Shown here piece by piece: positions 19,221 to 28,474 of a stretch of DNA of 64,000 nt. The translations under genes were made by a program, and so were the position numbers. Where the stretch lies: NCBI GenBank assembly GCA_002256205.1, contig NKIW01000003.1, forward strand, positions 186,001-250,000. The letters run 5' to 3'. A model generated the notes under the pieces. The model had not been told where the DNA came from and made no database searches. It saw nothing but the letters and a program-made list of their open reading frames with translations. The DNA comes from Rhizobiales bacterium PAR1 (GTDB lineage Bacteria > Pseudomonadota > Alphaproteobacteria > Rhizobiales > Beijerinckiaceae). How positions within the stretch are numbered: position 1 is the first letter of the stretch; each line of letters begins with the position of its first letter.

Positions 19221-19255
19221 ATTGATCAATTAAGATAGGTGTCATTTTGATCAAA
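19221..19255 (+). promoter_or_regulatory. Twin TTGATCAA palindromes, candidate operator
   Basis: Two 10-base palindromes with the same core, ATTGATCAAT (19221-19230) and TTTGATCAAA (19246-19255), have centres 25 bases apart. They lie just after ldtR and before the small gene at 19290. Spacing and symmetry suit binding of a dimeric regulator; LdtR itself is the obvious candidate, by inference only. Confidence 0.4.
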
Positions 19256-19289
19256 TCTGGAAAATCATCCAGATATTAAGGAAGATGAC

Positions 19290-19517
19290 ATGCTGGATTG
19301 GATAATCAAAGATATAGTGTCCGCTGTAAGTTGGATCACGGAGTATGATTGGGCAAGATTTATGGACGGAAAGTCCGGTGCATCGATCGTTATATTTATG
19401 ATATTCCTGATGATCAAAAATCTTCGCGGTGATAACGCGAAGAATGGCGCCTGTGATTTAGGTGTCGGCGGCGATAGTGGTTTTGGTGATAGCGGGGGCG
19501 ACGGCGGGGGCGATTGA
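19290..19517 (+). CDS. Small membrane protein with Gly/Asp-rich tail
   Basis: A 75-residue protein of unknown function. Residues 1-30 are amphipathic (DWIIKDIVSAVSWITEYDW), residues 31-43 form a short hydrophobic segment (SIVIFMIFLMI), and the last 20 residues are a low-complexity acidic tail rich in Gly and Asp (GVGGDSGFGDSGGDGGGD). A good ribosome site, AAGGA, precedes the ATG at 19290. Base composition is lower in GC than the surroundings over its first half. It stands between ldtR and the L,D-transpeptidase, with a terminator 41 bases after its stop, so it is probably its own short transcript. A real gene is likely but not certain. Confidence 0.6.
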   Translation: MLDWIIKDIVSAVSWITEYDWARFMDGKSGASIVIFMIFLMIKNLRGDNAKNGACDLGVGGDSGFGDSGGDGGGD

Positions 19518-19826
19518 CATCATCGCGTCGGAGCAAATCCTCGTCCTTGAAGCTTCAAAGCCCGCCCCAAGGCGGGCTTTTTGCCGTGTCGGCGTGGGGT
19601 TGTGCATGTCCCGCAGCGCTGTTATGCGCACAGCCGGGCTTGCCGATGGGCCGCAGCGTGGTAACGACCGCGTGATCAAAAGCTTTTCGTGTTCCTCGCC
19701 ACATTTTCGCCCGAGAGCGCGCGCTTTCCCTTGGTCAACGTTCAAGCGCGGCATCGGGCCGCAATTTTTTGACACGACGTGGCTCTCGATCATCGTGAGT
19801 TAACGAAGTATGATGAGGAATCGGGC
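19518..19826. other. Gene-free stretch upstream of the L,D-transpeptidase
   Basis: Holds the terminator at 19558-19582 and then about 240 bases without a credible gene; an open frame at 19462-19803 crosses the terminator and shows no domain. A TTGACA at 19769-19774 is a candidate -35 box for the L,D-transpeptidase gene, but no good -10 box follows at the normal spacing. Confidence 0.5.
19558..19582 (+). terminator. Rho-independent terminator after the small Gly/Asp protein
   Basis: Stem AAGCCCGCC (19558-19566) and GGCGGGCTT (19571-19579), loop CCAA, followed by T residues. Confidence 0.9.
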
Positions 19827-21176
19827 ATGAATGATGCTGGTTCTTGGAATGGAATGGGGCAGAAGATGCAGCGGGATACGCAGGTTAAGGGTTTGGTGAG
19901 CGGGTTGGACCGTCGGCGCTTCCTTCTGGGAACGGCGGGCGTGATCGGTGGTGCGAGCCTGACGACCTTCCCGGCGCTTGCCCAGCAGGGCAACCTTGTC
20001 GGCGGTCAGGCCGAATGGGCGCAGACTTATGATGCCGGCGGCCAGAAGACCCGCAACATCGTTACCCCTCATCCCATTCTGAGCCAAGCCACCATTCAGG
20101 CAACCGAAGGCGCTATCCGCGTCTATCAGGATATCGTCGCGAAGGGCGGTCACCAGCCGCTGCCGACCAGCCAGCGCCTCAAGCTCGGCATGCGCCACCA
20201 GAATGTTCAGCCGCTCCGCGACCGCCTGATCGAACTCGGCGACCTCTCGCCGAATGTCGGCTCCGGGCAAGTTTTCGACTCATACGTCGATGCCGCTGTG
20301 AAGCGCTATCAGGCCCGTCATGGCCTCACGCCGACCGGCGTTGTCGGCGCGCAGACCTTTGCTGCGTTCAACACCTCGGCGCAAGTTCGCCTCAAGCAGC
20401 TGGAAGTGAACCTCGTTCGGCTGCGCACCTACAACGGCAACCTCGGCACGCGCTACGTAACGACCAACATCCCGGCGGCCTATGTCGAGACCGTGGAGAA
20501 TGGTCAGGTCGCAACCCGCCACGTGGCTGGTGTCGGCAAGATCGACCGCCAGTCGCCGATCATGACCGCGAAGATCCTCGACGTGAACTTCAACCCGACC
20601 TGGACGGTTCCGGCCTCAATCATCAAGAAAGACCTTATTCCGCTGATGCGGAAGAACCCGAATTACCTCGCCGAGCAGAAGATCCGCATCATCAACAAGC
20701 AGGGTCAGGAAATCCAGCCTTCGGCGGTCAACTGGAATTCGGACGAGGCGACGAACTACATGTTCCGGCAGGATCCGGGCGGCGAGTTCAACTCGCTTGG
20801 CTTCGTGCGCATCAACATCGCCAATCCGCATGGCGTTTACATGCACGATACCCCGGCCAAGGGCATTTTCGGCGACGATTACCGCTTCGTCTCTTCGGGC
20901 TGCGTGCGCGTTCAGAACGTCCGCGATTATATCTACTGGATCCTGCGCGAAAATCCGCAATGGACCCATGAGGCCATCGATGCCGCACTGCGCTCCGGCC
21001 AGCGCATCGACGCGCGTCCGCGCGAGCCGATCCCGGTGTATTGGGTTTACATCACCGCCTGGGGCACGCCAGAGGGCGTAATCCAGTTCCGGGATGACAT
21101 TTATGGCCGCGATGGCGTCGGCCCCGGTGCCGTCACCGAGGCGCTGCGTGAAGGCGATGACCGGCCGGCTGAATAA
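19827..21176 (+). CDS. Tat-exported L,D-transpeptidase (YkuD domain)
   Basis: Periplasmic enzyme of about 449 residues that makes 3-3 peptidoglycan cross-links or attaches proteins to peptidoglycan. A twin-arginine signal, DRRRFLLGTAG, followed by a hydrophobic stretch and a cleavage site ALAQ, is at about 28-54. A peptidoglycan-binding helical repeat (VKRYQARHGLTPTGVVG) comes next, then the YkuD catalytic domain with HDTPAKGIF and the catalytic Cys in SSGCVRVQNV. The start at 19827 after GAGGAA is preferred; an earlier GTG at 19779 lacks support. The domain order is that of the large L,D-transpeptidases controlled by LdtR in related bacteria, and the regulator is upstream. A terminator follows. 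Confidence 0.92.
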   Translation: MNDAGSWNGMGQKMQRDTQVKGLVSGLDRRRFLLGTAGVIGGASLTTFPALAQQGNLVGGQAEWAQTYDAGGQKTRNIVTPHPILSQATIQATEGAIRVYQDIVAKGGHQPLPTSQRLKLGMRHQNVQPLRDRLIELGDLSPNVGSGQVFDSYVDAAVKRYQARHGLTPTGVVGAQTFAAFNTSAQVRLKQLEVNLVRLRTYNGNLGTRYVTTNIPAAYVETVENGQVATRHVAGVGKIDRQSPIMTAKILDVNFNPTWTVPASIIKKDLIPLMRKNPNYLAEQKIRIINKQGQEIQPSAVNWNSDEATNYMFRQDPGGEFNSLGFVRINIANPHGVYMHDTPAKGIFGDDYRFVSSGCVRVQNVRDYIYWILRENPQWTHEAIDAALRSGQRIDARPREPIPVYWVYITAWGTPEGVIQFRDDIYGRDGVGPGAVTEALREGDDRPAE

Positions 21177-21198
21177 ACACAGCCTCCCTGCGAATTTT

Positions 21199-21234
21199 AT
21201 GGCCGCATCTGCAAGGGTGCGGCCATTTTGTTTG
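21199..21234 (+). terminator. Terminator after the L,D-transpeptidase gene
   Basis: A perfect 9-base stem ATGGCCGCA (21199-21207) and TGCGGCCAT (21218-21226) is followed by TTTGTTT. Confidence 0.8.
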
Positions 21235-21365
21235 TCGGATGTCTTGTCGTGGCGGGTCTATCCCTTTAGGAACGCGCACGACGATCCCATCATGAGAACG
21301 CACCGATGACGGAACGGGCACGCCGTGCCCAAAGGCGTTACGCTGCCGAGACAGGAATGATCCCG

Positions 21366-22655
21366 ATGACCGCTGCCCCCATTCGTTCGAATTCGTTTTT
21401 CTCTGCCGGTCTGGCGGATGTGGACCCGGAAATAGCGAAAGCGGTGCAGCTGGAACTCGGTCGCCAGCGCGATGAAATCGAGCTGATCGCCTCGGAGAAC
21501 ATCGTCTCCCGCGCTGTGCTCGAAGCGCAGGGGTCGGTGCTCACCAACAAGTACGCCGAGGGTTATCCGGGCAAGCGCTATTACGGCGGCTGCCAGTTCG
21601 TCGATATCGCCGAAGACCTCGCTATTGCCCGCGCCAAGCAGCTTTTCGGCTGCGATTTCGCCAATGTGCAGCCGAATTCCGGTTCGCAGGCGAATCAGGG
21701 TGTGTTCCTCGCGCTGATGAAGCCGGGTGAGACCTTCATGGGCCTCAACCTCGCGGCAGGTGGGCATCTCACGCACGGCGCGCCGGTCAACATGAGCGGC
21801 AAGTGGTTCAATGTCGTATCCTACAATGTCGACAAGGAAACCCACCTGATCGACATGGAAGAGCTTGAGCGCCTTGCCCACGAGCACAAGCCCAAGATCA
21901 TCATCGCCGGCGGCTCGGCCTATTCGCGGCATTGGGATTTCGCGAAGTTCCGCGAGATTTGCGATGCGGTGGGCGCGTATTTCATGGTCGATATCGCGCA
22001 TTTCGCGGGCCTCGTGGCCGGCGGCGCGCATCCCTCGCCGTTCCCGCATGCGCATGTCGTCACCACTACGACGCACAAGACCCTGCGTGGCCCGCGCGGC
22101 GGCATGATCCTCACCAACGATCCCGAGATCGCGAAGAAGGTCAATTCGGCGATTTTTCCTGGCCTTCAGGGCGGCCCGCTGATGCACGTGATTGCGGCCA
22201 AGGCCGTGGCGTTCCATGAGGCGCTGCGCCCTGAGTTCAAGGCTTACGCGGCGCAGGTCGTGGCCAATGCGGCGGCGCTCGCGGCACGGCTCAAGACGCG
22301 TGGCTTTGATATCGTGGCGGGCGGTACTGACAACCACCTGATGCTCGTTGATCTTCGCCCGAAGAAGGTCACTGGCACCATGGCGGAGAAGGCCTTGGGG
22401 CGTGCGCATATCACCTGCAACAAGAACGGCATCCCGTTCGACCCGGAAAAGCCGATGGTGACGTCGGGTATCCGCCTCGGCACCCCGGCAGCGACTTCGC
22501 GCGGCTTCGGCATCGCGGAATTCGAAGCCGTTGCCGAGATGATCGGCGATGTGATCGATGGGTTGGCCAAGAACGGCGAAGCTGGCAATGGTGCGGTGGA
22601 AGAGACCGTCAAGGCGCGCGTCCATGCGCTGACCGCGCGCTTCCCGATTTACTGA
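21366..22655 (+). CDS. glyA: Serine hydroxymethyltransferase
   Basis: PLP enzyme that interconverts serine and glycine and feeds one-carbon units into tetrahydrofolate. The PLP lysine is in [15 protein letters not shown], and [10 protein letters not shown] and [12 protein letters not shown] are family landmarks. About 429 residues from the ATG at 21366, which has AGGAA nine bases upstream; the frame is open from 21306, but that would add an unlikely basic leader. nrdR and the riboflavin genes follow, a common alphaproteobacterial order (glyA-nrdR-ribD). A small palindromic repeat begins two bases after the stop. Confidence 0.97.
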   Translation: MTAAPIRSNSFFSAGLADVDPEIAKAVQLELGRQRDEIELIASENIVSRAVLEAQGSVLTNKYAEGYPGKRYYGGCQFVDIAEDLAIARAKQLFGCDFANVQPNSGSQANQGVFLALMKPGETFMGLNLAAGGHLTHGAPVNMSGKWFNVVSYNVDKETHLIDMEELERLAHEHKPKIIIAGGSAYSRHWDFAKFREICDAVGAYFMVDIAHFAGLVAGGAHPSPFPHAHVVTTTTHKTLRGPRGGMILTNDPEIAKKVNSAIFPGLQGGPLMHVIAAKAVAFHEALRPEFKAYAAQVVANAAALAARLKTRGFDIVAGGTDNHLMLVDLRPKKVTGTMAEKALGRAHITCNKNGIPFDPEKPMVTSGIRLGTPAATSRGFGIAEFEAVAEMIGDVIDGLAKNGEAGNGAVEETVKARVHALTARFPIY

Positions 22656-22656
22656 A

Positions 22657-22704
22657 GCATTTTCAAGCGAAGTGGGAACCGGTTCGCGTGAAGAAAATGC
22701 GACA
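22657..22704. repeat. 48-base interspersed palindromic element, copy A
   Basis: The element starts with GCATTTTC and closes with GAAAATGC, a perfect 8-base inverted repeat, around a central GAACCGGTTC palindrome. A second copy of the same length at 41701-41748 matches at about 36 of 48 positions. It lies immediately after the glyA stop, so it may form a hairpin in the mRNA between glyA and nrdR. Such elements are common in rhizobial genomes. Confidence 0.75.
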
Positions 22705-22765
22705 CTACCAGGAAAACAGCCTGGCCGATCAGATACTCTCTGATCGGGCGAAAGGCTAACCCGCT

Positions 22766-23254
22766 ATGCGCTGCCCGTATTGCGGATCGCTGGACAGTCA
22801 GGTCAAGGACAGCCGTCCCTCGGAGGATCACGCCGCGATCCGCCGTCGGCGCGTCTGCCCGGATTGTGGCGGGCGGTTCACGACCTTCGAGCGGGTGCAA
22901 CTACGGGAAATCACCGTCGTCAAGCGCAATGGCAAGCGCGCACCCTTTGACCGCGACAAGCTCGCGCGCTCCATTGAGGTTGCGCTGAGGAAGCGGCAGG
23001 TCGATCCCGAGCGCGTGGAACGGCTGATCAACGGCGTCGTCCGCCAGCTCGAAAGTCAGGGCGAAGGCGAGGTTTCAAGCGAGGATATCGGCGAACTCGT
23101 GATGGAGGGGCTGAAATCCCTCGATGATATCGCCTATGTGCGCTTCGCCTCGGTCTACAAGAATTTCCGCGAAGCCAAGGAATTTGGCGCGCTGATCCAT
23201 GAACTCGAAGCCAAACCGGGCGAAACGGTCGATCCCGACGGGGACATAGACTGA
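22766..23254 (+). CDS. nrdR: Transcriptional repressor NrdR
   Basis: ATP/dATP-sensing repressor of ribonucleotide reductase genes. The 162-residue protein has the zinc ribbon Cys3-x2-Cys6 and Cys31-x2-Cys34 and an ATP-cone domain from about 47 ([16 protein letters not shown]) to 137. The length is typical. It overlaps ribD by one base and thus leads the riboflavin operon. Confidence 0.97.
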   Translation: MRCPYCGSLDSQVKDSRPSEDHAAIRRRRVCPDCGGRFTTFERVQLREITVVKRNGKRAPFDRDKLARSIEVALRKRQVDPERVERLINGVVRQLESQGEGEVSSEDIGELVMEGLKSLDDIAYVRFASVYKNFREAKEFGALIHELEAKPGETVDPDGDID

Positions 23255-24363
23255 TGTCCTCGTCCCGCGATGTCTTGTTCATGCGCGCAGCGCTGGCGCT
23301 GGCTCGGCGCGGGCTTGGCCGGGCGGCGCCGAACCCCAGCGTTGCGGCGCTGGTGGTCGATGAGCGTCGCTCGCCGCCCGTGATGCTCGGACGCGGCGTT
23401 ACAGCACCGAAGGGCCGGCCGCACGCCGAGGCCATCGCGATTGCGCAAGCCGGCGATGCCGCGCGCGGTGCAACGCTCTACGTCACGCTGGAGCCCTGTG
23501 CGCGCCGATCCGAGCGGCACTTCGGACCGTCCTGCACGGAAATCATCCTGACAAGCGGCATTGCCCGCGTCGTAATCGGCGCTTCCGATCCCTCGCCGTT
23601 TGCGGCGGGGGACGGGGCGACCCGCCTTCGCGCGGCGGGTATCGCCGTCGAGGAAGGCGTGCTGGGGCAGGAAGCCGCCCTACTCAATCGCGGCCATTGC
23701 CAGCGCGTTCGGCTCAATCGCCCCTTCGTCCGGGTGAAACTTGCACAAACAGCGGATGGCTTCGCGGCCACGGCGGATCGCAAGCCGCTCGCGATCACCG
23801 GCGAAGAAACCCGTGCCTATGTGCATCGCCTGCGCGCCGATGCCGACGCGCTGATCACCGGGATCGGCACCGTGCTCGCGGATGATCCGTTGCTTGATGT
23901 TCGCTTGCCGGGCATGGCGGATTGGTCGCCGCTCCGGGTGGTGGTCGATACGCAAGGGCGGATGACGCCCGATACGCGCCTCATCAAGGATGCCGCCCGC
24001 GTGCCGGTGCTGATCGCGACCGCTGGGCCGGAAGCCGTGCGGGCCAAGCTTGGCGAACAGCAGGGCGTTGAGGTCGTCGCGATCCCCAAGGCGGGCGAAG
24101 AGATTGATTTACCGGCGCTTCTGGGAGCGCTCGCGGCGCGTGGCATCACCCGCGTGCTGGTCGAGGCCGGGCCGACACTGGCCAATGCCTTTGCCGAGGC
24201 AGGTTTTTGCGACGAACTCATCCTGCTCAGCGGGCCTACCGCGATAAGTACAGGCCTTCCGGCAATCGGCACCGCCCTTGCGGATTGGCTGAAGCATGCC
24301 GATATGCTGGAGACTCGGCAAATTGGTACCGATACCCTCACGCTTTTCGGGAAAAACCTCTGA
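23254..24363 (+). CDS. ribD: Bifunctional riboflavin deaminase/reductase RibD
   Basis: Deaminates and then reduces the GTP-derived pyrimidine in the second and third steps of riboflavin synthesis. The N-terminal deaminase has the zinc ligands in RPHAEA (His57, Glu59) and Cys82 plus Cys94; the spacing between the two Cys (11 residues) is longer than the usual 8. The C-terminal reductase begins with NRPFVRVKLAQTADGFAA and has ADALITGIGTVLADDP. The 369 residues are a normal length. One base of overlap with nrdR and one with ribE indicates a coupled operon. No FMN riboswitch is visible upstream. Confidence 0.95.
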   Translation: MSSSRDVLFMRAALALARRGLGRAAPNPSVAALVVDERRSPPVMLGRGVTAPKGRPHAEAIAIAQAGDAARGATLYVTLEPCARRSERHFGPSCTEIILTSGIARVVIGASDPSPFAAGDGATRLRAAGIAVEEGVLGQEAALLNRGHCQRVRLNRPFVRVKLAQTADGFAATADRKPLAITGEETRAYVHRLRADADALITGIGTVLADDPLLDVRLPGMADWSPLRVVVDTQGRMTPDTRLIKDAARVPVLIATAGPEAVRAKLGEQQGVEVVAIPKAGEEIDLPALLGALAARGITRVLVEAGPTLANAFAEAGFCDELILLSGPTAISTGLPAIGTALADWLKHADMLETRQIGTDTLTLFGKNL

Positions 24364-25007
24364 TGTTCACCGGCATTGTCAGCGATATCGGCGAGATCAT
24401 CCATGCGGAAGGTGAGGAGAAGCTCCGCCGCTTCCGCATTGCTTCCAGCTATGATCCGGATGGCATCGAGATCGGCGCCTCCATCGCCCATGCCGGTATT
24501 TGCCTCACTGTAACCCACAAGGGTCGTGCCGATCACGGCAAGGCGGATGCGCATCCCGGTGGCTGGTTCGAGGTCGAGGCGGCGGCAGAGACGTTGCGCC
24601 TCACCAAGGCTGGCCAGTGGCAGGTCGGCACCAAGCTCAATCTCGAACGCGCGATGAAGATCGGCGATGAACTTGGCGGCCATATTGTTACCGGGCATGT
24701 CGATGGCCTCGCCGAGATCATCGCCCGTGAGGACGTGACGCCGGATGATGCCAACTGGGGCGCGACAGCACGCTTTACCTTCCGCGTGCCAAGGCCGCTG
24801 CATCGCTTCATTGCGGCGAAGGGCTCGGTGACGCTCGATGGCACCTCGCTGACGGTCAATACTGTGGCCGATGACACCTTCTCGGTGTTGCTCATCCCCC
24901 ATACCCTCAAGGTAACCACCTGGGGAAGCCGGAAAGCTGGTGATCAGGTTCATCTTGAAGTCGATCTGATGGCGCGCTATGCCGCACGCCTTGCGGAAAC
25001 GGCCTGA
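24363..25007 (+). CDS. ribE: Riboflavin synthase alpha subunit
   Basis: Dismutates two 6,7-dimethyl-8-ribityllumazine molecules into riboflavin. The 214-residue protein shows two lumazine-binding barrels, the first starting at MFTGIVSDIG and the second around GHIVTGHVDG. The start ATG 24363 overlaps the ribD stop. An upstream in-frame start at 24207 would lie within ribD and was rejected. (The gene is called ribC in some bacteria.). Confidence 0.96.
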   Translation: MFTGIVSDIGEIIHAEGEEKLRRFRIASSYDPDGIEIGASIAHAGICLTVTHKGRADHGKADAHPGGWFEVEAAAETLRLTKAGQWQVGTKLNLERAMKIGDELGGHIVTGHVDGLAEIIAREDVTPDDANWGATARFTFRVPRPLHRFIAAKGSVTLDGTSLTVNTVADDTFSVLLIPHTLKVTTWGSRKAGDQVHLEVDLMARYAARLAETA

Positions 25008-25064
25008 GCGCTCTATCCCCAACTTCCAGACACAGAAACGTCTCCCAACCGGAGTTTAATTGCC

Positions 25065-25550
25065 ATGGCCGAGGCCGCGCGCCGCGCCCTTCCTGATGTC
25101 GACGCCAAAGGCGCGCATTTCGTCATCGTCGAAGGGCGGTACTATGACGCTCTTAACGATCAACTCGTCGCGGGCGCTCGCGCCGCCTTTGAAAAGGCCG
25201 GTGCGACGAGCGAAGTCATCACCATGCCGGGCGCACTCGAAATTCCGATCGCAATCGAAGTTGTCCGCCAGCAGGCAAAGGACGGCCAGCGCCGCGCCGA
25301 TGGGTTTGTCGCACTCGGTGTCGTGATCCGGGGCGAGACGACGCATTACGAGATTGTCTCCAACGAGAGTGCGCGCGAATTGATCGCGCTGGCGACCCGT
25401 CAGGTGCTCGCCTTTGGCAATGGCATCCTCACCGTTGAGAATTACGAGCAGGCCGAAGTGCGCGCCAACCCGGCCAAGGGCGATAAGGGCGGCGATGCCG
25501 CCCGCGCCGCATTGGCGCTCTACGCGCTCAAACAGGGGACGACCCGATGA
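25065..25550 (+). CDS. ribH: 6,7-dimethyl-8-ribityllumazine synthase
   Basis: Makes lumazine from the pyrimidine amine and dihydroxybutanone phosphate, the penultimate riboflavin step. The 161-residue protein has the typical active-site stretches [25 protein letters not shown] and [17 protein letters not shown] precedes the ATG at 25065. It overlaps nusB by four bases (ATGA at 25547). Confidence 0.97.
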   Translation: MAEAARRALPDVDAKGAHFVIVEGRYYDALNDQLVAGARAAFEKAGATSEVITMPGALEIPIAIEVVRQQAKDGQRRADGFVALGVVIRGETTHYEIVSNESARELIALATRQVLAFGNGILTVENYEQAEVRANPAKGDKGGDAARAALALYALKQGTTR

Positions 25551-26059
25551 GCGATATGAATGCGCCCCGCCCGAAGGCCACACCCGCCTCGCGCGGCGAA
25601 AAGCGCTCTGCTGCCCGCCTTGCGGCGGTGCAGGCGCTCTACCAGATGGAAATCGCCGCCAAGGGCGTCAACGAGGTCTTCGCCGAGTTTGAATCCTTCT
25701 GGATGGGCCGCGAGATCGAGGGCGAGCAGTACAAGCCTGCCGAGAGCAAGCTCTTCCGTGCGATTGTCGAGGGCGTGCTTGCCAATCAGGTCGAGATTGA
25801 TCGGAAGGTCGACCAGCTTCTGGCCGATGGCTGGCCGCTGAAGCGCATCGAGGCGATCATGCGCGCGGTGCTGCGTGTCGGCGCCTTTGAGCTGATGTTC
25901 ATGGCGGATACACCGGTGCGCGTCGCGATTTCCGAATATGTCGATATCGCCTCGGCGTTTCTGGAACGCGACGAGGTCGGCATGATCAACGCCGTGCTGG
26001 ATCGGCTTGCCAAGGAAGTCCGCGCCGAGGAACTCGCGCGCCCGGCCCGCACCAACTGA
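25547..26059 (+). CDS. nusB: Transcription antitermination factor NusB
   Basis: RNA-binding factor that, with NusE/S10, supports rRNA antitermination. The all-helical 170-residue protein has the N-terminal [16 protein letters not shown] and the C-terminal [18 protein letters not shown]. The ribH-nusB-thiL order is standard, and the four-base overlap with ribH suggests coupling. Confidence 0.96.
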   Translation: MSDMNAPRPKATPASRGEKRSAARLAAVQALYQMEIAAKGVNEVFAEFESFWMGREIEGEQYKPAESKLFRAIVEGVLANQVEIDRKVDQLLADGWPLKRIEAIMRAVLRVGAFELMFMADTPVRVAISEYVDIASAFLERDEVGMINAVLDRLAKEVRAEELARPARTN

Positions 26060-26077
26060 CGGCGGGAGAGCGGCAGC

Positions 26078-27073
26078 ATGTCCCCGCTCTCTGAAAACCG
26101 GCTCTCCGAGTTTGATCTCATCGCCTCGCTATTTGCGCCGATGGCGGGCGAGGGTGCGCTCGGTCTGCTCGATGATGCGGCGGTGCTGACGCCCTCGCCG
26201 GGCATGGACCTCGTGGTCACCAAGGATGCGCTGGTCGAAGGCGTGCATTTCTTCGCCGATGATCCGCCTGCCTCGATTGCGCGGAAAGCCTTGCGTGTAA
26301 ACCTCTCGGACCTTGCCGCGAAAGGTGCGACGCCGCGCGGCTTTTTGCTCGCGCTTGGGCGCGGACCCCGACAGACCGACGACTGGCTCAAGGCTTTTGC
26401 CACGGCGCTTGCCGAGGATAGTCGCAGCTATGCAGTTCCCTTGCTGGGAGGCGATACGGTGAAAGCCGCGCAAGGTTTCTTCTCGATCACCGCCTTTGGT
26501 GAAGTGCCGCAGGGCCAGATGGTCAAGCGACAGGGCGGCAAGCCGGGCGATCTTCTCTATGTCTCGGGCACCATCGGCGATGCCGCGCTCGGGCTGAAAC
26601 TCCGGCTTGAACCGGAAGCGCCATGGGCAAAAGCGCTCGCGCCCGAACATCGCGTGTTCCTTGCGGATCGCTACCTCCACCCGCAATCACGCATCGCGCT
26701 GGCATCTGTACTGCTCGTCCATGCCTCCGCCGCGATGGATATCTCGGACGGGCTCGTGGGCGATGCCGACAAGCTTGCTGCGAGGCTAGGGCGAAACATC
26801 GAAATCGCCTCTTTGCCGCTCTCGCCGGCGGTTCGCGCAGCGATCACACATGACCCCGTGCTACTCGACGTGGCGCTCACAGGTGGCGACGATTATGAAA
26901 TCCTCGCCGCTGTTCCGCCTGAAAATGCGGTGGCCTTTGAAAACGAGGCCTTGCGTTCCGGCATTCCCGTCGTGAAGATCGGAACCTTGCTGACAGCTGA
27001 GTCAGAGGTGGCTTGGCTTTTGCCGGATGGTTCGCTGAAGGCCTTCGGAAGCCGATCCTACAAGCATTTCTAG
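26078..27073 (+). CDS. thiL: Thiamine-monophosphate kinase
   Basis: Phosphorylates thiamine monophosphate to the active cofactor thiamine diphosphate. The 331-residue PurM-like protein has LLDDAAVL, VVTKDALVEGVHFF and the later MDISDGLVGDADKLA and GGDDYEIL motifs that bind ATP and metal. GGGAG precedes the ATG at 26078. It closes the nrdR-rib-nusB operon, with an MFS gene 32 bases on. Confidence 0.95.
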   Translation: MSPLSENRLSEFDLIASLFAPMAGEGALGLLDDAAVLTPSPGMDLVVTKDALVEGVHFFADDPPASIARKALRVNLSDLAAKGATPRGFLLALGRGPRQTDDWLKAFATALAEDSRSYAVPLLGGDTVKAAQGFFSITAFGEVPQGQMVKRQGGKPGDLLYVSGTIGDAALGLKLRLEPEAPWAKALAPEHRVFLADRYLHPQSRIALASVLLVHASAAMDISDGLVGDADKLAARLGRNIEIASLPLSPAVRAAITHDPVLLDVALTGGDDYEILAAVPPENAVAFENEALRSGIPVVKIGTLLTAESEVAWLLPDGSLKAFGSRSYKHF

Positions 27074-27105
27074 ACCCATGCGCCCAAACCGAAAGACAGA
27101 CGCTT

Positions 27106-28311
27106 ATGCCCTATGATGATGCCCTCGCGCGGCGCAACGCCATCATTCTTGCGGTGGCCATGGGCTTCGCCGGTGCTAATGCCTCGGTGGTGATCGCAAC
27201 CGGTGCGCTGGTGGGCAAGCTGCTCGCGCCTTCCGCCGACTGGGCGACGGCACCGGTCACCGCCTTTGTGGTTGGCACGGCGCTGGCGACAATGCCGGCG
27301 GCCTGGATGATGCGGATCATGGGGCGGCGCGATGCCTACCGCATCGGTGCGGCGTTCGGCGTGCTGGCGGGACTTCTGGCCGCCTGGTCGGTCAAAGAGG
27401 GGCTGTTCTGGAGTTTCCTGGCTGCAACGGCGCTCTGTGGTTGCTATCAGGCTTTCGTGATTTCCTATCGCTTCGGCGCAGCGGACAGCGCGAGCCCGGC
27501 CTTTCGCCCGCGCGCGATTTCCTATGTCGTGCTCGGCGGGCTGGCCTCGGCGGTGATCGGACCGCAGCTCGTGATCCATACCAAGGATCTGATGCCGCCC
27601 TACACCTTCCTGCCGAGTTATATCGGACAGGCGGTGGTGGCCGCGCTGGCGATCCTTGTGCTGGGCAGCCTGCGCTTTCAGCCCGTTCCGAGCGTCGAGA
27701 ACGGCGCCGAGCCCTCCCGCCCGATGCGGGAAATCTTCGCCTCCTCGCGCCTGCGCGTCGCAGTCGCCTGCGGAGCTATCGCACAGGCACTGATGAACCT
27801 CATCATGACAGCAACCCCGCTCGCGATGATCGGCTGCGACCACACTACGACCGATGCGACGCTGGCGATCCAATGGCATATCGTGGGGATGTACCTGCCG
27901 GGTTTCTTCACCGGCAATCTCATCGCCCGCTTCGGGGTCTACCCGGTGATGATCGCTGGCCTTGGCCTGCTGAGCCTCTGCGGCGTGGTTTCGCTGAGCG
28001 GCATCACGGTCTCGCATTTCTTTATCGCGCTGATCCTGCTGGGTCTCGGCTGGAACTTTGCCTTTGTCGGCGCCTCCAGCCTTGTCGCGGATGGGTTGAA
28101 ACCGGCCGAACGCACCAAGGTGCAGGGCATCAACGATCTCATCGTCTTCGCTACGACCTCGGTGGCCTCGCTCTCGGCAGGTAAAATTCTCGCGGTTTTT
28201 GGCTGGGGCACGCTCAACGTGACGATTTTTCCTTTCGTCGGTGCGGCGGCCATTCTCGTGCTCTGGTTGATCCGGGACGAGAAAAAGCGGGCGATGTCCC
28301 CGGCAAATTAA
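27106..28311 (+). CDS. MFS transporter
   Basis: A 401-residue inner-membrane protein of the major facilitator superfamily with about 12 hydrophobic segments and the loop motif RIMGRRDAYRIGAAFG between helices 2 and 3. Start chosen at ATG 27106, since the frame further upstream overlaps thiL. It resembles the YnfM/permease-like carriers often annotated near thiL in alphaproteobacteria; the substrate is unknown. It may be read through from thiL, as the gap is only 32 bases and lacks a terminator. Confidence 0.85.
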   Translation: MPYDDALARRNAIILAVAMGFAGANASVVIATGALVGKLLAPSADWATAPVTAFVVGTALATMPAAWMMRIMGRRDAYRIGAAFGVLAGLLAAWSVKEGLFWSFLAATALCGCYQAFVISYRFGAADSASPAFRPRAISYVVLGGLASAVIGPQLVIHTKDLMPPYTFLPSYIGQAVVAALAILVLGSLRFQPVPSVENGAEPSRPMREIFASSRLRVAVACGAIAQALMNLIMTATPLAMIGCDHTTTDATLAIQWHIVGMYLPGFFTGNLIARFGVYPVMIAGLGLLSLCGVVSLSGITVSHFFIALILLGLGWNFAFVGASSLVADGLKPAERTKVQGINDLIVFATTSVASLSAGKILAVFGWGTLNVTIFPFVGAAAILVLWLIRDEKKRAMSPAN

Positions 28312-28474
28312 GGTCGCCCATTTCTAAAGGTGGGATAAAGACGAAAATTCGACGAAGTGACCGTGGATTAAACGTTAAAGCTTTGCTAACACCGCTGGCG
28401 ATCAGCGGGCAGGGGCTGGGAGGCCGCGAACGTTTCACCTGCCGTGGGCTGAGCACATAAGATCGAGTAAAAAC

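Noticed and set aside
19462-19803. Open frame of 113 codons after the small Gly/Asp protein
   Set aside because: It runs through a strong terminator hairpin, has no ribosome site and no domain.
25008-25064. FMN riboswitch in the riboflavin region
   Set aside because: Gaps upstream of ribD, ribH and ribA are too short or lack the conserved FMN aptamer pattern; ribD overlaps nrdR directly.
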